64,000 nt of DNA from Rugalucina vietnamica (taxonomy: Eukaryota; Mollusca; Bivalvia; Lucinida; Lucinidae). Below the pieces are notes generated by a model, which was not told where the DNA came from, did no database searches, and saw only the letters and a list, made by a program, of their open reading frames with translations. The stretch is taken from contig OZ024877.1 of the NCBI GenBank assembly GCA_964017185.1, forward strand, positions 196,501-260,500, given 5' to 3'. The position numbers were made by a program, and so were the translations under genes. Shown one piece after another: positions 12,645 through 23,340 of this stretch; the first letter of the stretch is position 1, and the number at the start of each line of letters is the position of its first letter.

Positions 12645-13419
12645 GGACAAGTTCACCTACCTGGGAAGCACTCTCTCCAGAGCAGTGCATATTGATGATG
12701 AGATCACTGCCAGAATTGCAAAGGCTAGTGTGGCATTCGGACGACTCCGTGCAAATGTCTGGGAGCGAAATGGAATCAAGCTTGACACCAAGCTGAAAGT
12801 CTACAAGGCTGTGGTACTGCCAACCCTCTTGTATGCATGTGAGACCTGGACAGTATACCAACGCCATGCAAAGAGACTTAACCATTTCCACTTAAGCTGT
12901 TTGAGAAAGTTGTTAAAAATCAAGTGGCAGGACAAGATTCCAGACACAGAGGTCCTGACAAAAGCAGGGATGCAAAGCATGCATACAGTCTTAAAGCTAG
13001 CACAGCTAAGATGGACTGGCCATGTTATAAGAATGCCTGATGCGCGACTTCCAAAGAAAGTTTTCTATGGAGAACTACAGGAGGGAAAGCGCTCTCAAGG
13101 TGGCCAGAAGAAACGCTACAAAGACACCCTCAAAGCCTCTCTGAAGGATTTCGAAATACCAATGGGGTCCTGGGAACAGACTGCACAGGAGCGATCAAAG
13201 TGGCGAGGTCTCATCAACAAAGGAGCAGCTCTTTATGAAAAGAAGAGAATCTGTGAAGCTGAAAGAAAGCGAAGAGAGCGCAAAGCCAAAACAAATGTGC
13301 CACCATCAGACTCTATGACATTGACTTGCTCTACTTGCAACCGACAGTTTAGAGCCAGAATTGGCCTAGTCAGCCATCAAAGAACTCACCAACACACATC
13401 AGCACTATTCAAGAAATAA
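12645..13419 (+). mobile_element. Non-LTR retrotransposon 3' fragment: RT C-terminal region plus C2H2 zinc finger
   Basis: The frame opens at KFTYLGSTLS (about 12650) after a stop and runs to 13419. It carries TKLKVYKAVVLPTLLYACE and TWTVYQRHAKRLNHFH, the typical region downstream of the LINE reverse-transcriptase catalytic motifs. A basic segment and a C2H2 finger follow (C-x2-C-x12-H-x3-H, in CSTCNRQFRARIGLVSHQRT plus H). The catalytic part is missing, so the copy is 5'-truncated. It is not the same family as LINE copies A-C. It lies in intron sequence of the minus-strand gene, in opposite orientation. Confidence 0.85.
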
Positions 13420-13571
13420 TGATGGTCTTTCTCATTAGTGAGAGACGAACTATCAAAAGGACAAAGAATGCAAGCATCCTTGCTTGTGAATTCAAGCAGA
13501 TTTTTTCATAATTCTGCAATATATTCTGAAAAATAAAATTTGCGAAAATTTTCCAAACTAACACAATTTAC

Positions 13572-13787
13572 CTTCAACAGAAATGTCTGGTTCTGATTGG
13601 CTGATATTTCTGTCAACCTTCAGACTTTGAGAATTGGAAGCTGATTGGCTGTGTTGTCTGTGCTTTGAATGGGATACAATATCTGATTGGCTAATCACTG
13701 TCATTCCATTGTACAATGACCCTGTTATATAGTGGGTTACAGTGTCTGGCCGCCCATTTAAAGATGGTTCATCTGTGGACATTATTT
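13572..13787 (-). CDS. Exon of an unrecognised minus-strand gene (72 codons)
   Basis: On the minus strand a pyrimidine-rich acceptor (TTCTTTTCAG|AAATAATG) opens a frame that stays clean to a good donor (GTTGAAG|GTAAAT), phase 1-1. It reads STDEPSLNGRPDTVTHYITG and continues SLYNGMTVISQSDIVSHSKH, then a Ser/Gln-rich stretch. The composition is polar and looks like a disordered linker of a nuclear or signalling protein, but I do not recognise the family. The phase matches the entry phase of the next candidate exon (7850-7953). The gene's 5' part would lie above 13.8 kb and was not found. Confidence 0.55.
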
Positions 13788-13941
13788 CTGAAAAGAAAAG
13801 AATTTAATCTTCACATTAGTATGATAAATCAGGTTGACCGTTCTGAGCCCTAACTGGAATGTGACATCAGGAAAACATGTCCATGAAAAGTTTACACCCT
13901 TACATCCCGCTTTTAATTAGTAAAACTGTTTGCAGGGGTAT

Positions 13942-14128
13942 ACCTATTTTTCTTATTTTTGCTCAAAAACATTGATTGTGGATACTCGTTAGAACCACCT
14001 CACCGTGGCAGTTCTAACGTGGTTCCCTAGATGAGGCAGTTCTAACTTGAACCCACAATCTATGTTTTGAGCAAAAATAAGAAAAATATTGAACTTTTGC
14101 TACAGAAAATTTTCAATTTTTACAACTT
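13942..14128. mobile_element. Foldback MITE with GAGCAAAAATAAG arms
   Basis: Left arm TTTTTCTTATTTTTGCTC then AAAACATTGATTGTGG, and an inverted right arm CCACAATCTATG then TTTTGAGCAAAAATAAG, separated by about 50 bp. A second copy begins right after (from about 14050) and is itself split by the hAT-like element at 14177-14938; its other half continues at 14950-15025. Confidence 0.7.
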
Positions 14129-14176
14129 TGATTGTGGATACTCATTAGAACAGCCACACTTAAACGATTCTTACCT

Positions 14177-14938
14177 AGTGTTTCCCCTAGCCACTTTTAC
14201 TATGGCGCCGCGCCATGCCCCTTTTCTCCAGCGCCATGCCCTTTTTCCCAGTGCCATGCCCTTTTTCCCAGCGCCATGCCCTTTTTCTGAATCTACATTC
14301 TGTGCCCTACATTTTGGTAAAAAGTTTGTCAAAATCGGACAAAAAATAAGGAAGTTACATGATTTTTTGCTTGAAGTCTGCAGAAACAAATTTGGCAGAA
14401 TTTATGTTCATGACTTCCACAGTTGTTGATTGCTTTAATCCCTTGTTTATTGTCACTTTATTGCAGAGGCAAATGTTGATAATAACTCAATGACAATTAC
14501 CCAATTTGACACCAAATGAGCTCTTAAATCAGAAAAGGTGTGAAAAATGAATGTCCTACCTGGTAGTTAATTAGTTTCAACTATCAATAGTTTACTTTTC
14601 AAAAACAAATCTTGAGTGAGGTTATCTCTTTAATATTTCGACAAGCATTCAGTATTAAAGTAATGTGAGACAGAGGGAAAAGAAATTTTCTAAGTTTTCT
14701 TTGGTAAAAGTGAATCCTGAAACTGAGGAAAGAACAATTTAGGATGAAAAGCAAATTTATTAAAACAGAAAAATTAAATTTAATGACCTGTGCATAGCAT
14801 GCTATGGGCTACTTAAAAAAATGCCCCTTTGCTTGTCGTCGCGCGCTAAAAGTGCCCTTTTGACATGTTGCCGCGCGTTAAAAAGTGCCCTTTTTTAGCA
14901 ACCTTACCATGCCCTTTTTTGGGACTGGGGGAAACACT
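14177..14938. mobile_element. hAT-like MITE (AGTGTTTCCCC ends) with GCGCCATGCCC repeats
   Basis: Ends AGTGTTTCCCC and GGGGAAACACT are flanked by TTACCT on both sides (6 matching bp). Near the left end a 19-bp motif, CAGCGCCATGCCCTTTTTC, occurs four times (14208-14287). Near the right end GCCCTTTT blocks recur with GCGCGC text. No transposase. It is inserted in a foldback MITE. Confidence 0.7.
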
Positions 14939-15757
14939 ATTACCTGTAACCACAATCTATGTTTTGAGCAAAATAAGAAAAATATCAAACTTTTTCTACA
15001 GAAAATTTTCAATTTTTACAACTTAAGAAAAATCTGTATATTACATGGGCATGTTTTCGTAATGTATCTGGAGACAAGCTGGCGACCACTTAGCGATAAA
15101 GATTAATATTTACACTACACATACAGCCTTTAAATTGGGGCTAACCATCTGTTTTGTATGCAGCTTTCTGCATATGCCTGTGCGCATGACTGCAAGTGCC
15201 AAATAAAACCCAATGTCTTAGTTGTTTAACAAGAGATTTCTGAAACATGTTAATGTCATTCCATGATTCTGTAATAGTAATTCTAAGGTATTTGGCAGAC
15301 TGAAGTTTGTCAAAATAAGACAAAAAAATGAGTTTCTTTGATTTAAATTCTGCATCTACAAAATTTACAATATGACTTTCACAGTTGTTGGTTGCTTTAA
15401 TCCTTTGTTTATTGTCTCTTTATTTGAAATACATTAAAAGAGTAAATGAGCTTCCAACTACTCATCTTTTGAAAGAAGTGTTTGAAGTTGACAAAAGGTG
15501 ACTGGTCATAGATCAAGTTACACTTACTATGATAAACTTATATCAAAGCTCAATATTCAGAACTTGGAAGAAGCAGATATTTCACAAAGTATATCAGATT
15601 ACTGTACAAATGAAGTAAAAACGCAACTTTCTTCACTTACTATTGACAATAAACTGTACAAATACTCAAAATTATATCATGACTATTCTTTTCAAACATA
15701 CTTAACTTATGTTATCCCAAAGTCAGTAACCAGGGAACTAGCAACATTGAGAATTAG

Positions 15758-16265
15758 CAGTACCTTAATTTGGCTGCGTATTTGCGTAATTACCCAATTA
15801 AAATATGAAAAAACTCAATTAATAACGATCTGGTAGCGTAAGAAAATGCAAAAGAAATCGCCGATACGCAATACCGGAAAAATTAATTGTGTACCGGTTT
15901 TTATCGGTGTGCGCCGCACAATGGCTTATGCCGTCTACATTAAACAAAAATGTCATTGGACATGCGCAAATCGATCGGAAGCCATTTCTTTTCTGTTTTT
16001 TCGTTGGTTGACTGCGATTTTAGTTAATTCTCTCAACCAATCAATGTTTCCCTTTTATTTTATGCTATGTAAAAGCGAAAGTAGAAGAAATTAAGGAAAG
16101 TACACCTCGAACATCATTTTTACCAAATTGTTTTCCATTTTACCCAATTGATTGAAAATAGAGTGCGTAACAGAACTGAACTTACCCAATTAAAATTCCA
16201 GATACGCAATTGAATGAAAAAGGGGTGCGTAAATACCCTATAGGCTAAAATTAATTAAGGTACTG
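15758..16265. mobile_element. hAT-like MITE (CAGTACCTTAATT ends), 508 bp
   Basis: Terminal inverted repeats CAGTACCTTAATT and AATTAAGGTACTG, flanked by GAATTAG at 15751-15757 and 16266-16272 (7 bp). The interior is rich in ACCCAATTAAAAT and TGCGTAA motifs on both strands. The open frames in it resemble no transposase. Confidence 0.75.
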
Positions 16266-16274
16266 GAATTAGTG

Positions 16275-16700
16275 CTCAGAACGTGACATACGTAATAGAA
16301 CGGGGTGAACAGCGTCAAAGACCATAATGCACCGTAACTTAACGCAACAAAATGTGTTGAGTATTCCGTAGGAAACGAGACGAGACGTGAGACGACCGTG
16401 ATCAAACGCAACAGAACGTGGAAGATCCATACCTTGCCGGGCTATTCACGAGCTTCCTGTTGCTCTACTGACTGCCTCCACATTTTGCTACGTACTGTTA
16501 CGTTCTGTCACGGTGTGTTACGTTCAGCCCGTTTTATCACGGCCCATTACGTTTCTCATTTCCGCCCTGGCAAATTTCTAAACTGTCAAAGAATTTGTCA
16601 TGGTGTCCACGGTTATCCCTGCGTGCTACGTTTGCCTATCCCGTTCCCCTGCGTTGCCTCACGGTTATCCCGTTTTGCTCACTGTTGTCTGAAATGTGGC
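16275..16700. repeat. Imperfect large inverted repeat rich in CGTAAC/GTTACG motifs
   Basis: The left half is full of CAGAACGTG, ACGTAATAGAACG, ACCGTAAC and CGCAACAGAACGTG. The right half carries their complements (ACTGTTACGTTCTGTCACGG, TGTTACGTTCAG, CATTACGTTTC). It could be a decayed foldback element. The 109-residue frame over it is not convincing. Confidence 0.45.
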
Positions 16701-17439
16701 CGCCATGAACATAGTGTAAACCAGTGATCTATAATAAATCTACTGTCCCTGTGTAAACGCAGTATAAATTGTGTTATGAGTCAATAAATTTCTGACCATT
16801 ACCCCAAGAGCTACGAAAACATGACACACAATGAACAGAGCCCCCCGCCAAGCTCATTTCTTTCTATATATACTGCAGCACCCTCTCGCGAGGATTATAT
16901 GCAGCTCATACACACAAACTCTCTGACCAAGAGTCTTGGACTTTACCATGGTGTTTTTGATTGATCGTCGGTCTGGCCAGACTAATAATAAGCAATGTTG
17001 ATGAATTGATGAACAATAGAAAAATATATCTATATCGACTTTTTTTCTTTTTGAGACAACCCCCAGCAGCGATTTGCTAGTAAATTGTTACAGCTTGAGC
17101 TAATCATTTCGAAGACTGTTCGAGATATTACATATATATTGAAGACTTCATTATTTACGAAGAATACCTAATTTATGGTTATGCGTGGGCAGCTGAAATC
17201 ATTTTACTCGAATTTTGACCTAATTTCTGAACAGCTGACTTCACTGTCTCATGTTGATACTTTCCCCAAACTGGTTTTGTAAAGCTAAATTTGATTGGAT
17301 AATCTGGGGATAATTATCCAATTAGTTTCGAGGTCACATATTTGAGAATAAAAACCACCCTCCCACCGAATCCGGGTCGTTTCGCCCGTGGGTCGTTTCG
17401 CCGGGTCGTTCGCACTGAGTCGTTTCGCCCTGGAAATAG

Positions 17440-17690
17440 CCACTCCGAGGCATTTCAGCTTCAATCTGCTAGTATAGAGGCCTATAAATGTAGTTTCTTT
17501 CCCCAGACTATCAGGGACTGGAATGACCTCCCTGACTCTCTGTTTTCTACTGCTGAAATGTCAGATGATTGTGTGTCCAAGTTCGTTTCACTCGTGCGTT
17601 CAAGGGACTAATTTCTCCCCCATCGGAACCCCCTGGTGAAATAATGTCATTTGGCGTGTCACCAGTAAACTATTCAGATTCAGATCCTGG
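17440..17690 (+). mobile_element. CR1/Jockey-type LINE, 5'-truncated 3' end
   Basis: Encodes the C-terminus only (SFFPQTIRDWNDLPDSL, FSTAEMSDDCVSKF, LVRSRD, stop). A 3' UTR (CCCCCTGGTGAAATAATGTC) and a TTCAGATTCAGAT tail follow. It is the same family as LINE copy A, in opposite orientation, with tails facing each other about 350 bp apart. Confidence 0.85.
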
Positions 17691-17752
17691 TTTTATGGGT
17701 GGGTCGTTTCGCCCTTATTAGGTGGGTCGTTTCGCCCGTGAGTTGTTTCGCC

Positions 17753-17753
<1 letters not shown>

Positions 17754-17813
<60 letters not shown>

Positions 17814-18031
17814 GTAGTCGTTGTTGATATTGCTATTGTCGATGATGCTGATGCTGATAGGTAGGTAGGTAGGTAGGTAGGTATGGTTAAAATGAGTATC
17901 TTGACGTATCTTGTTAATATCATATTTATATAAACATTTTAGCGCTTCTGCTTCTGTGGCTTTTTAATGTTGTAAAAAGACAAAGGAAGGAAGCAAGGAA
18001 GGAAGCAAGGAAGGAAGGAAGGAAGGAAGGA
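17754..18031. repeat. Microsatellite cluster: (ATT)n, (TAGG)n, (GGAA)n
   Basis: (ATT)20 at 17754-17813, (TAGG)6 at about 17858-17884 and (GGAA)n with a few variants at 17983-18031. An apparent 76-residue minus-strand frame here is only translated repeat. Confidence 0.95.
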
Positions 18032-18114
18032 ATCTGAATCTGAATAATCTGAATATTTTACTGGTGACACGCCAAATGACATTATTTCACCAGGGGGTTC
18101 GGATGGGGGAGAAA

Positions 18115-19986
18115 TTAGTCCCTTGAACGCACGAGTGTAGCAAACTTGGACACACAGTCATCAGACATTTCAGCAGAGGAGATAAGTGAATCAGGGAGGT
18201 CATTCCAGTCCCTGATAGTCTGTGGAAAGAAACTACTTTTGTACGCTTCTTTGCTAGCTGAAGGTATCTGAAAAGCCAAAGAGTGTTGATTTCTACAACG
18301 CCTATTCTTTGGGATAAGGTCATCTGTGGGTATTCTGGCTTTACCCTTTAGACCTTTGTATAGCAATATAAGTCTACTATCCTTCCTCCTTTTCTTAAGA
18401 GATTCCCATTTCAGTTGACCTAAAATGCCAGTCATGCTCCCAGTTTCAAAAACATAATTTCCCGTCACAAACCTTGCGGCACGATTTTGTACCTTTTCCA
18501 GTTCTTCCTGGAGGCCATGAGTGTGAGGGTCCCAAACTGAGCTTCCATATTCCAAGACCGGCCGCACCAGTCCTTTATAAGCTGCTTCTTTCACATCTGA
18601 GGGACAAGAATACAAATTTCTCCTTAAGAATCCGAGAGTTCTGTTAGCCTTTGTACAGACATTGGAAATATGAGTATTCCATTTCAAATCATTTGTGATA
18701 GTTACACCCAGGTATTTTATGCTTTCAACGTTTTCCAGTACAGTGCCCTCAAGGGAGTAGTTAGCCTGTATCTTACTAGACCGTTTATTTGTCAGCTGCA
18801 TCATGTTGCATTTGACGGGTTGAAATCTCATTCCCGATTTCCTAGCCCAACTGCCTAAACGATCAATGTCTCTCTGAAGTTTCAATGTATCCTCTTCATT
18901 CTTGATTTCACGATAGCAAACACAATCATCAGCAAAGAGTCTTATTTCAGACTCAATGTCTGCTGAGATGTTATTTATATACAAGGAAAACAGCAAGGGG
19001 CCGAGAACGGTGCCCTGAGGGACACCCGACACAACTGGAGCCCAATCCGATTTAATACCATTAACCACTACCCTTTGTTGTCGGAAACAAAGGAAAGCAT
19101 TTATCCAATTCAGTGTTGTTCCACCTATTCCATAGCTAAACAATTTGCTTTTAAGGAGTTCATGGGGAGGAGTATCAAAAGCCTTTTCAAAATCGAGTAT
19201 AAAAGTGTCGACCTGGCCTTTTTTGTCTAAGATTTTGGCCCAGTCATTTATCACTGTAGTCAACTGAGTTTCACAGCTATGCCATTTCCTAAATGCGTGT
19301 TGCCTGTCCGACAAGAGTTCATGTTCATCAAGATGGGCCATAATATTTGAGCATACAATATGTTCAAGAAGCTTACAAGGAATGCATGTCAAAGAAACAG
19401 GGCGGTAATTGCGGGCAAGTGACCTGTCGCCCTTCTTAAACAGGGGGCAAATATTAGCAAGAGACCATTCTTTAGGAATTTCACCCGTATCAATTGACTG
19501 CTGGAAGAGATGGGCGAATACCGGCCCTAATTCCACAGCCAGTTCCTTTAGGACTCTGGGATGAAGCTCATCAGGTCCTAAGGCTTTAGACGGGTTTAGA
19601 CCTTTGAGAAGTTTGGTCACCCCTTCCTTTGTGACCACAATATCATGCATGAATGGGGCAGATCTATCCATAAGAGGAACCTGTTTGTATTCACTTTTAG
19701 TGAAAACATCCGAAAACTGACCATTAAATTCTTCCGCCTTCTCAAATTCGGATTGTGCAATTCCACTTCCATTTCTCTTTTTCAACGGGGGAATACCTTG
19801 GGTATCTTTTTTCTGACTGTTTATGTACCTGTAAAAATCTCTAGGATTAGCCTTAACATCTCCTACCAAGTTGTTCACGTGAAGATCATGCTGCTTCCTG
19901 ATATCAGCTTTGATCTCTTTCCGTAAAGATTCAAATTTAGATCTAAATTTTGCACTACCAGTCTTTTTAGCTTTTGCATGTTGCAT
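18115..19986 (-). CDS. LINE reverse transcriptase open frame (623 residues)
   Basis: The uninterrupted frame contains the non-LTR RT signature: NPSKALGPDELHP (about 131-143), NYRPVSLT (193-200), FILDFEKAFD (262-271, motif A), GVPQGTVLGPLLF (321-333) and FADD (351-354, catalytic motif C), then the thumb region ending LVRSRD. It is separated from the upstream endonuclease frame by a frameshift near an A-run at about 19990. It is therefore probably a dead copy, though its RT part is intact. The family is placed in the CR1/Jockey group by motif style only. Confidence 0.9.
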   Translation of the reverse strand: MQHAKAKKTGSAKFRSKFESLRKEIKADIRKQHDLHVNNLVGDVKANPRDFYRYINSQKKDTQGIPPLKKRNGSGIAQSEFEKAEEFNGQFSDVFTKSEYKQVPLMDRSAPFMHDIVVTKEGVTKLLKGLNPSKALGPDELHPRVLKELAVELGPVFAHLFQQSIDTGEIPKEWSLANICPLFKKGDRSLARNYRPVSLTCIPCKLLEHIVCSNIMAHLDEHELLSDRQHAFRKWHSCETQLTTVINDWAKILDKKGQVDTFILDFEKAFDTPPHELLKSKLFSYGIGGTTLNWINAFLCFRQQRVVVNGIKSDWAPVVSGVPQGTVLGPLLFSLYINNISADIESEIRLFADDCVCYREIKNEEDTLKLQRDIDRLGSWARKSGMRFQPVKCNMMQLTNKRSSKIQANYSLEGTVLENVESIKYLGVTITNDLKWNTHISNVCTKANRTLGFLRRNLYSCPSDVKEAAYKGLVRPVLEYGSSVWDPHTHGLQEELEKVQNRAARFVTGNYVFETGSMTGILGQLKWESLKKRRKDSRLILLYKGLKGKARIPTDDLIPKNRRCRNQHSLAFQIPSASKEAYKSSFFPQTIRDWNDLPDSLISSAEMSDDCVSKFATLVRSRD

Positions 19987-19989
19987 TTT

Positions 19990-20814
19990 TTTCTGCGAAT
20001 CTTCCTCCTTATTTCAGGTGTTATCCAAGGGACAGAGGAAACTGAGCGACTAGTTTTTGAGGGGATATGTTTATCTGCCGATTCCTGAATAAACGATGTA
20101 ATGAGATTGAAATTTTCCTGGACCGACCGAATATCTGAGTAACCGTTGAAGTATCTTTCCTTTGCAAATTTAAGTGTTTCTGCTCTCATAGATTCATAAT
20201 CACCTTTCTGATAACGATACACTTTTCTCCTAGGTTTCTTTATTGGGGGGATAGCAATTTTCAAAGTGCCAGAAACAATGTCATGATCACTGAGCTTATC
20301 CGGGGAATGAATGTCTGCAAACTGACCAGGAAGAGAGGCCAAAATTAAGTCCAAAGTATTTCTTTCTCTGGTGGGGAAATTGACTAATTGTTCCAAACCG
20401 TGGTCATTCATGATATCTATCAAAATCTGACCCTCCGTCTGACTCAATGATGACCCAGATTTGCTAAGTCTGTCCGGCCATACAATATCTCTAAAGTTGA
20501 AATCACCTAAAACGTGAATTAAGGGGGGTTTGTTGCCTTTATTAATATTTTTGATTTTGTCAGGCTGTTCTCTAAATAAATTGTCAAACTTTTCCAGGGA
20601 ATTCAATGTCATTTCCATTGTCCGATACTGGTAAATGACCATCGACAGGTGGTCGATACCAGCTAGCCACAAAGTGAGTTTTCTTATTTACAAAAAGTTT
20701 GACCCAAACTGACTCTGAGTCATTGTCCAATTCTGTGAGGGGCATGTGTGGGATGTCCTTGTGCACAAGAAGCATAACACCACCACCATTTAAGGTTCTA
20801 TCCTTTCTGTACAC
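19990..20814 (-). pseudogene. LINE apurinic-type endonuclease domain, frameshifted
   Basis: Two overlapping frames (20814-20584, then 20672-19990) together give the C-terminal two thirds of an APE-like endonuclease: WYRPP, then VLGDFNFRDIVWP, NTLDLILAS and SDHDIVSGTL. The GDFN and SDHD motifs hold catalytic residues of this nuclease family. A frameshift near 20640 and another near 19990 break it. The N-terminal catalytic Asn/Glu part is missing because the copy is truncated at 20880. Confidence 0.85.
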
Positions 20815-20880
20815 GCTGTATGGAAAAGATTCCGGAAATAATTCAGACGTTAATATGGAATTGTCAATTTTTGTCTCCTG

Positions 20881-21016
<136 letters not shown>

Positions 21017-22556
21017 GTGGTATTTCTGCTATTCGACAGTCAGCTAAACTAATCAAATAATTAAAAGAAGTGTGATATTTGTCCAAGTCAATTGATGAAT
21101 GCGATAATCTATTAATATGTTCACGCCTTTAATCACACGTAAGGTGACCATAATCGTGTTTGTCAATTTAAAGCGATGTGTGAATGCTTTGTCTTTGGCG
21201 GTGACCAATGGCCGACATTCTTGAAATGTTAAATGGTAAAAGAATAAAACATGACTCCGATGCATAGCGTGCAACCTTATGCACAAGAAAATAAAAAATA
21301 AAACATGACTTTCGTTCAATGCTGTTTAAGGAGTAGCGTTTTTCGCTGATTTCAAGCGTAAAGTGGTCAAAACACACAGGCATGTATACGATTACAGCGC
21401 CAAAAGTTAGGGTGATTTTTACACAAGTGCGTGCATATTTATTGTGTTTGGAAACTTTCGAATTCGTTTCATTTTACGAACATTTTGGTATGAAATTTAA
21501 ACAGGCTGATTGTATTTTCTGTTTGAAATTATTTTTGCCTAATTATCCTGTGTTCTAAAAGAAATAATCATCATCGCAACCAATTTATAGTGAGGCGTTT
21601 TCAAAGTCCTTTAGTATATATACCCAAAAGATAGTTATGAATGATCAGCCCAAGACATCTCATTAAGTTATAAATAGCAAATAATAAACCATATCACACA
21701 TTTGGGCATGGTAGAAAAATAAGGGCGAAACGACTCACCAAATAGGGGCGAAACGACTCACGGGCGAAACGACTCAGGGGCGAAACAACTCACAGGCGAA
21801 ACGACCCGGGACCCTCCCACCCACACGGTTCATGTCACTTCGTTCGCAATCAATAATTTACTGGTGAAACGTCAAAATGACAATACCACACCAGGGGGGG
21901 ATGGGGCTTGACCGGAGGGGGTTAGTCCCGAACTCTCACAAGAGAAGTAAATTAAGACACACAATCATCTGACAATTCAGCAGAGGAGATCAGAGAATCA
22001 GGGAGTTCATTCAATCTCTAATAGTCTGGGGTAAAAACTGTGTAAATAGGCATTTGTACTTGCTGAAGGTATCTGAAATGCCAAGGAGTGTTGATTCCTA
22101 CAACGCCTATATTTGGGGATAAGGTCATCCGTGGGTATTTTTGCTCTCCCTTTTAGACCTTTGTAAAGCAATATAATTCTATTATCTTTCCTTCTTTTCT
22201 GCAGGGATTCCCATTTTAGTTTTTTAAGGATGTCAGTCATACTACCTTTTTCATATGTATAGTTCCAAGTTACAAACCTAGCTGCACGCTTTTGCACTTT
22301 CTCATATATCAGACCTTCATAATGAGGGTCCCAAACTGAGCTACCATATTCAAGAAAAGTTCTGACCAGACTTTTAGAGGCAGCTTCTCTCACATCTTGG
22401 GGGCAAGAAAACAGATTTAGTCTAAAAAAACCAAGGGCCCTATTGGCTTTGGTGCACACATTGCGGATGTGAGTATTCCATTTTAAATCCTTAGTTATTG
22501 TTACACCAAGATATTTGATACTTTCAACATTTTCCAACACAGTACCCTCAAGCTTG

Positions 22557-23340
22557 TAAGAAGGTACAAGTAGCTAGGCAAAGATCAGGAAAAGGTGCAA
22601 TCAGAAAAAGATTCCCACTCCAAAAACCGAGGTGGGAAAAAACCAAACTAACGATCTGGCACTTATACAATGAAAACATTTCGTAAGCCTGTAACAGGTG
22701 AAAAAGATGCAAATAATCTTTTCGCCCCGACCGAGGATCGAACCAGGGTCTCCTGCGTGCTAATCCAACACTCTATTGCGTCGCTGTAAAAGCCGCTTGT
22801 ACCGCAAGACGATACAAGTGTGTATTATACCTAGCACTACTACATATTCCCCCTCCATTTTAGATTCGTCCCCGAATCTCAATTAGACATTCACGAACCT
22901 TAATTCGACACGGATGTGCTCCGAGCCATTGGATGGGTCATTTTACGTTGGGCGCCAAATGTAACAGGTGAAAAAGATGCAAATAATCTTTTCGCCCCGA
23001 CCGAGGATCGAACCAGGGTCTCCTGCGTGCTAATCCAACACTCTATTGCGTCGCTGTAAAAGCCGGCTTGTACCGCAAGGCGATACAAGTGTGTATTATA
23101 CCTAGCACTACTACAAGCCAAATGAGCAGCTATTTTCCCAATAGGTCGCCACTCGGTTAACTTAACTAAAAATATGAAAACATACATAAGGTGCCAACAG
23201 CACAAAAATTTTAAAACAAAAAGAACCACAACAGAAGTATCGACTTGGAACGATCAGCAACACAAAGTTACTGGCGGGCTTAAATCGATTTTACATGGCC
23301 ATAACCACACCCTCATCTTCCGCAGTGGCTCTGATATACA
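22557..23340 (-). mobile_element. CTACTTGTACC retroposon, copy 1, inside LINE copy C
   Basis: The minus-strand 3' end (GCCTAGCTACTTGTACC) is at 22557. The sequence then matches the other copies (CCCACCTCGGTTTTTGG, ATAGCTGCTCATT, ACTTCTGTTGTGGTTC) until about 23340. A TRIM (22690-23115) is inserted at GTAAGCC. Confidence 0.8.
22690..23115 (-). mobile_element. TRIM 1: 426-bp miniature LTR element with a tRNA-like sequence in its LTR
   Basis: Direct repeats 22690-22844 and 22960-23115 (155 and 156 bp, nearly identical) begin TGTAACAGG and end CTACTACA. The internal part is only 115 bp. Read on the minus strand, the left LTR is followed by TTTGGCGCCCAACG, a plausible tRNA primer-binding site. 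AATGGAGGGGGAATA, a polypurine tract, precedes the right LTR. The target AGCC is duplicated (4 bp) compared with uninterrupted retroposon copies. On the minus strand the LTR contains GACGCAATAGAGTG and CCCTGGTTCGATCCTCGG, resembling tRNA box A and box B. There is no coding capacity. Confidence 0.85.

Larger units (their letters stand above)
18032..20880 (-). mobile_element. LINE copy A (CR1/Jockey-type), 5'-truncated, inserted in a GGAA microsatellite
   Basis: A minus-strand non-LTR retrotransposon: endonuclease domain (20880 down to about 19990), reverse transcriptase (19986-18115), a short 3' UTR and a tail of ATTCAGATTCAGATTC type. Both flanks are GGAA repeats (17983-18031 and 20881-20912), so it landed in, or was joined to, that microsatellite. 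Compared with LINE copy B it stops at the same residue where the endonuclease continues in B, so it lacks the N-terminus. Confidence 0.9.

Noticed and set aside
17693-17923. 76-codon minus-strand frame with a poly-Ile run
   Set aside because: It is translated (ATT)n and (TAGG)n microsatellite.
19980-20010. A7 run between LINE endonuclease and RT frames as a programmed -1 frameshift site
   Set aside because: Copies A and B both have seven A residues, but they differ by two bases just downstream and need different shifts to reach the RT frame, so ordinary indels in an ancestral single frame explain it better.
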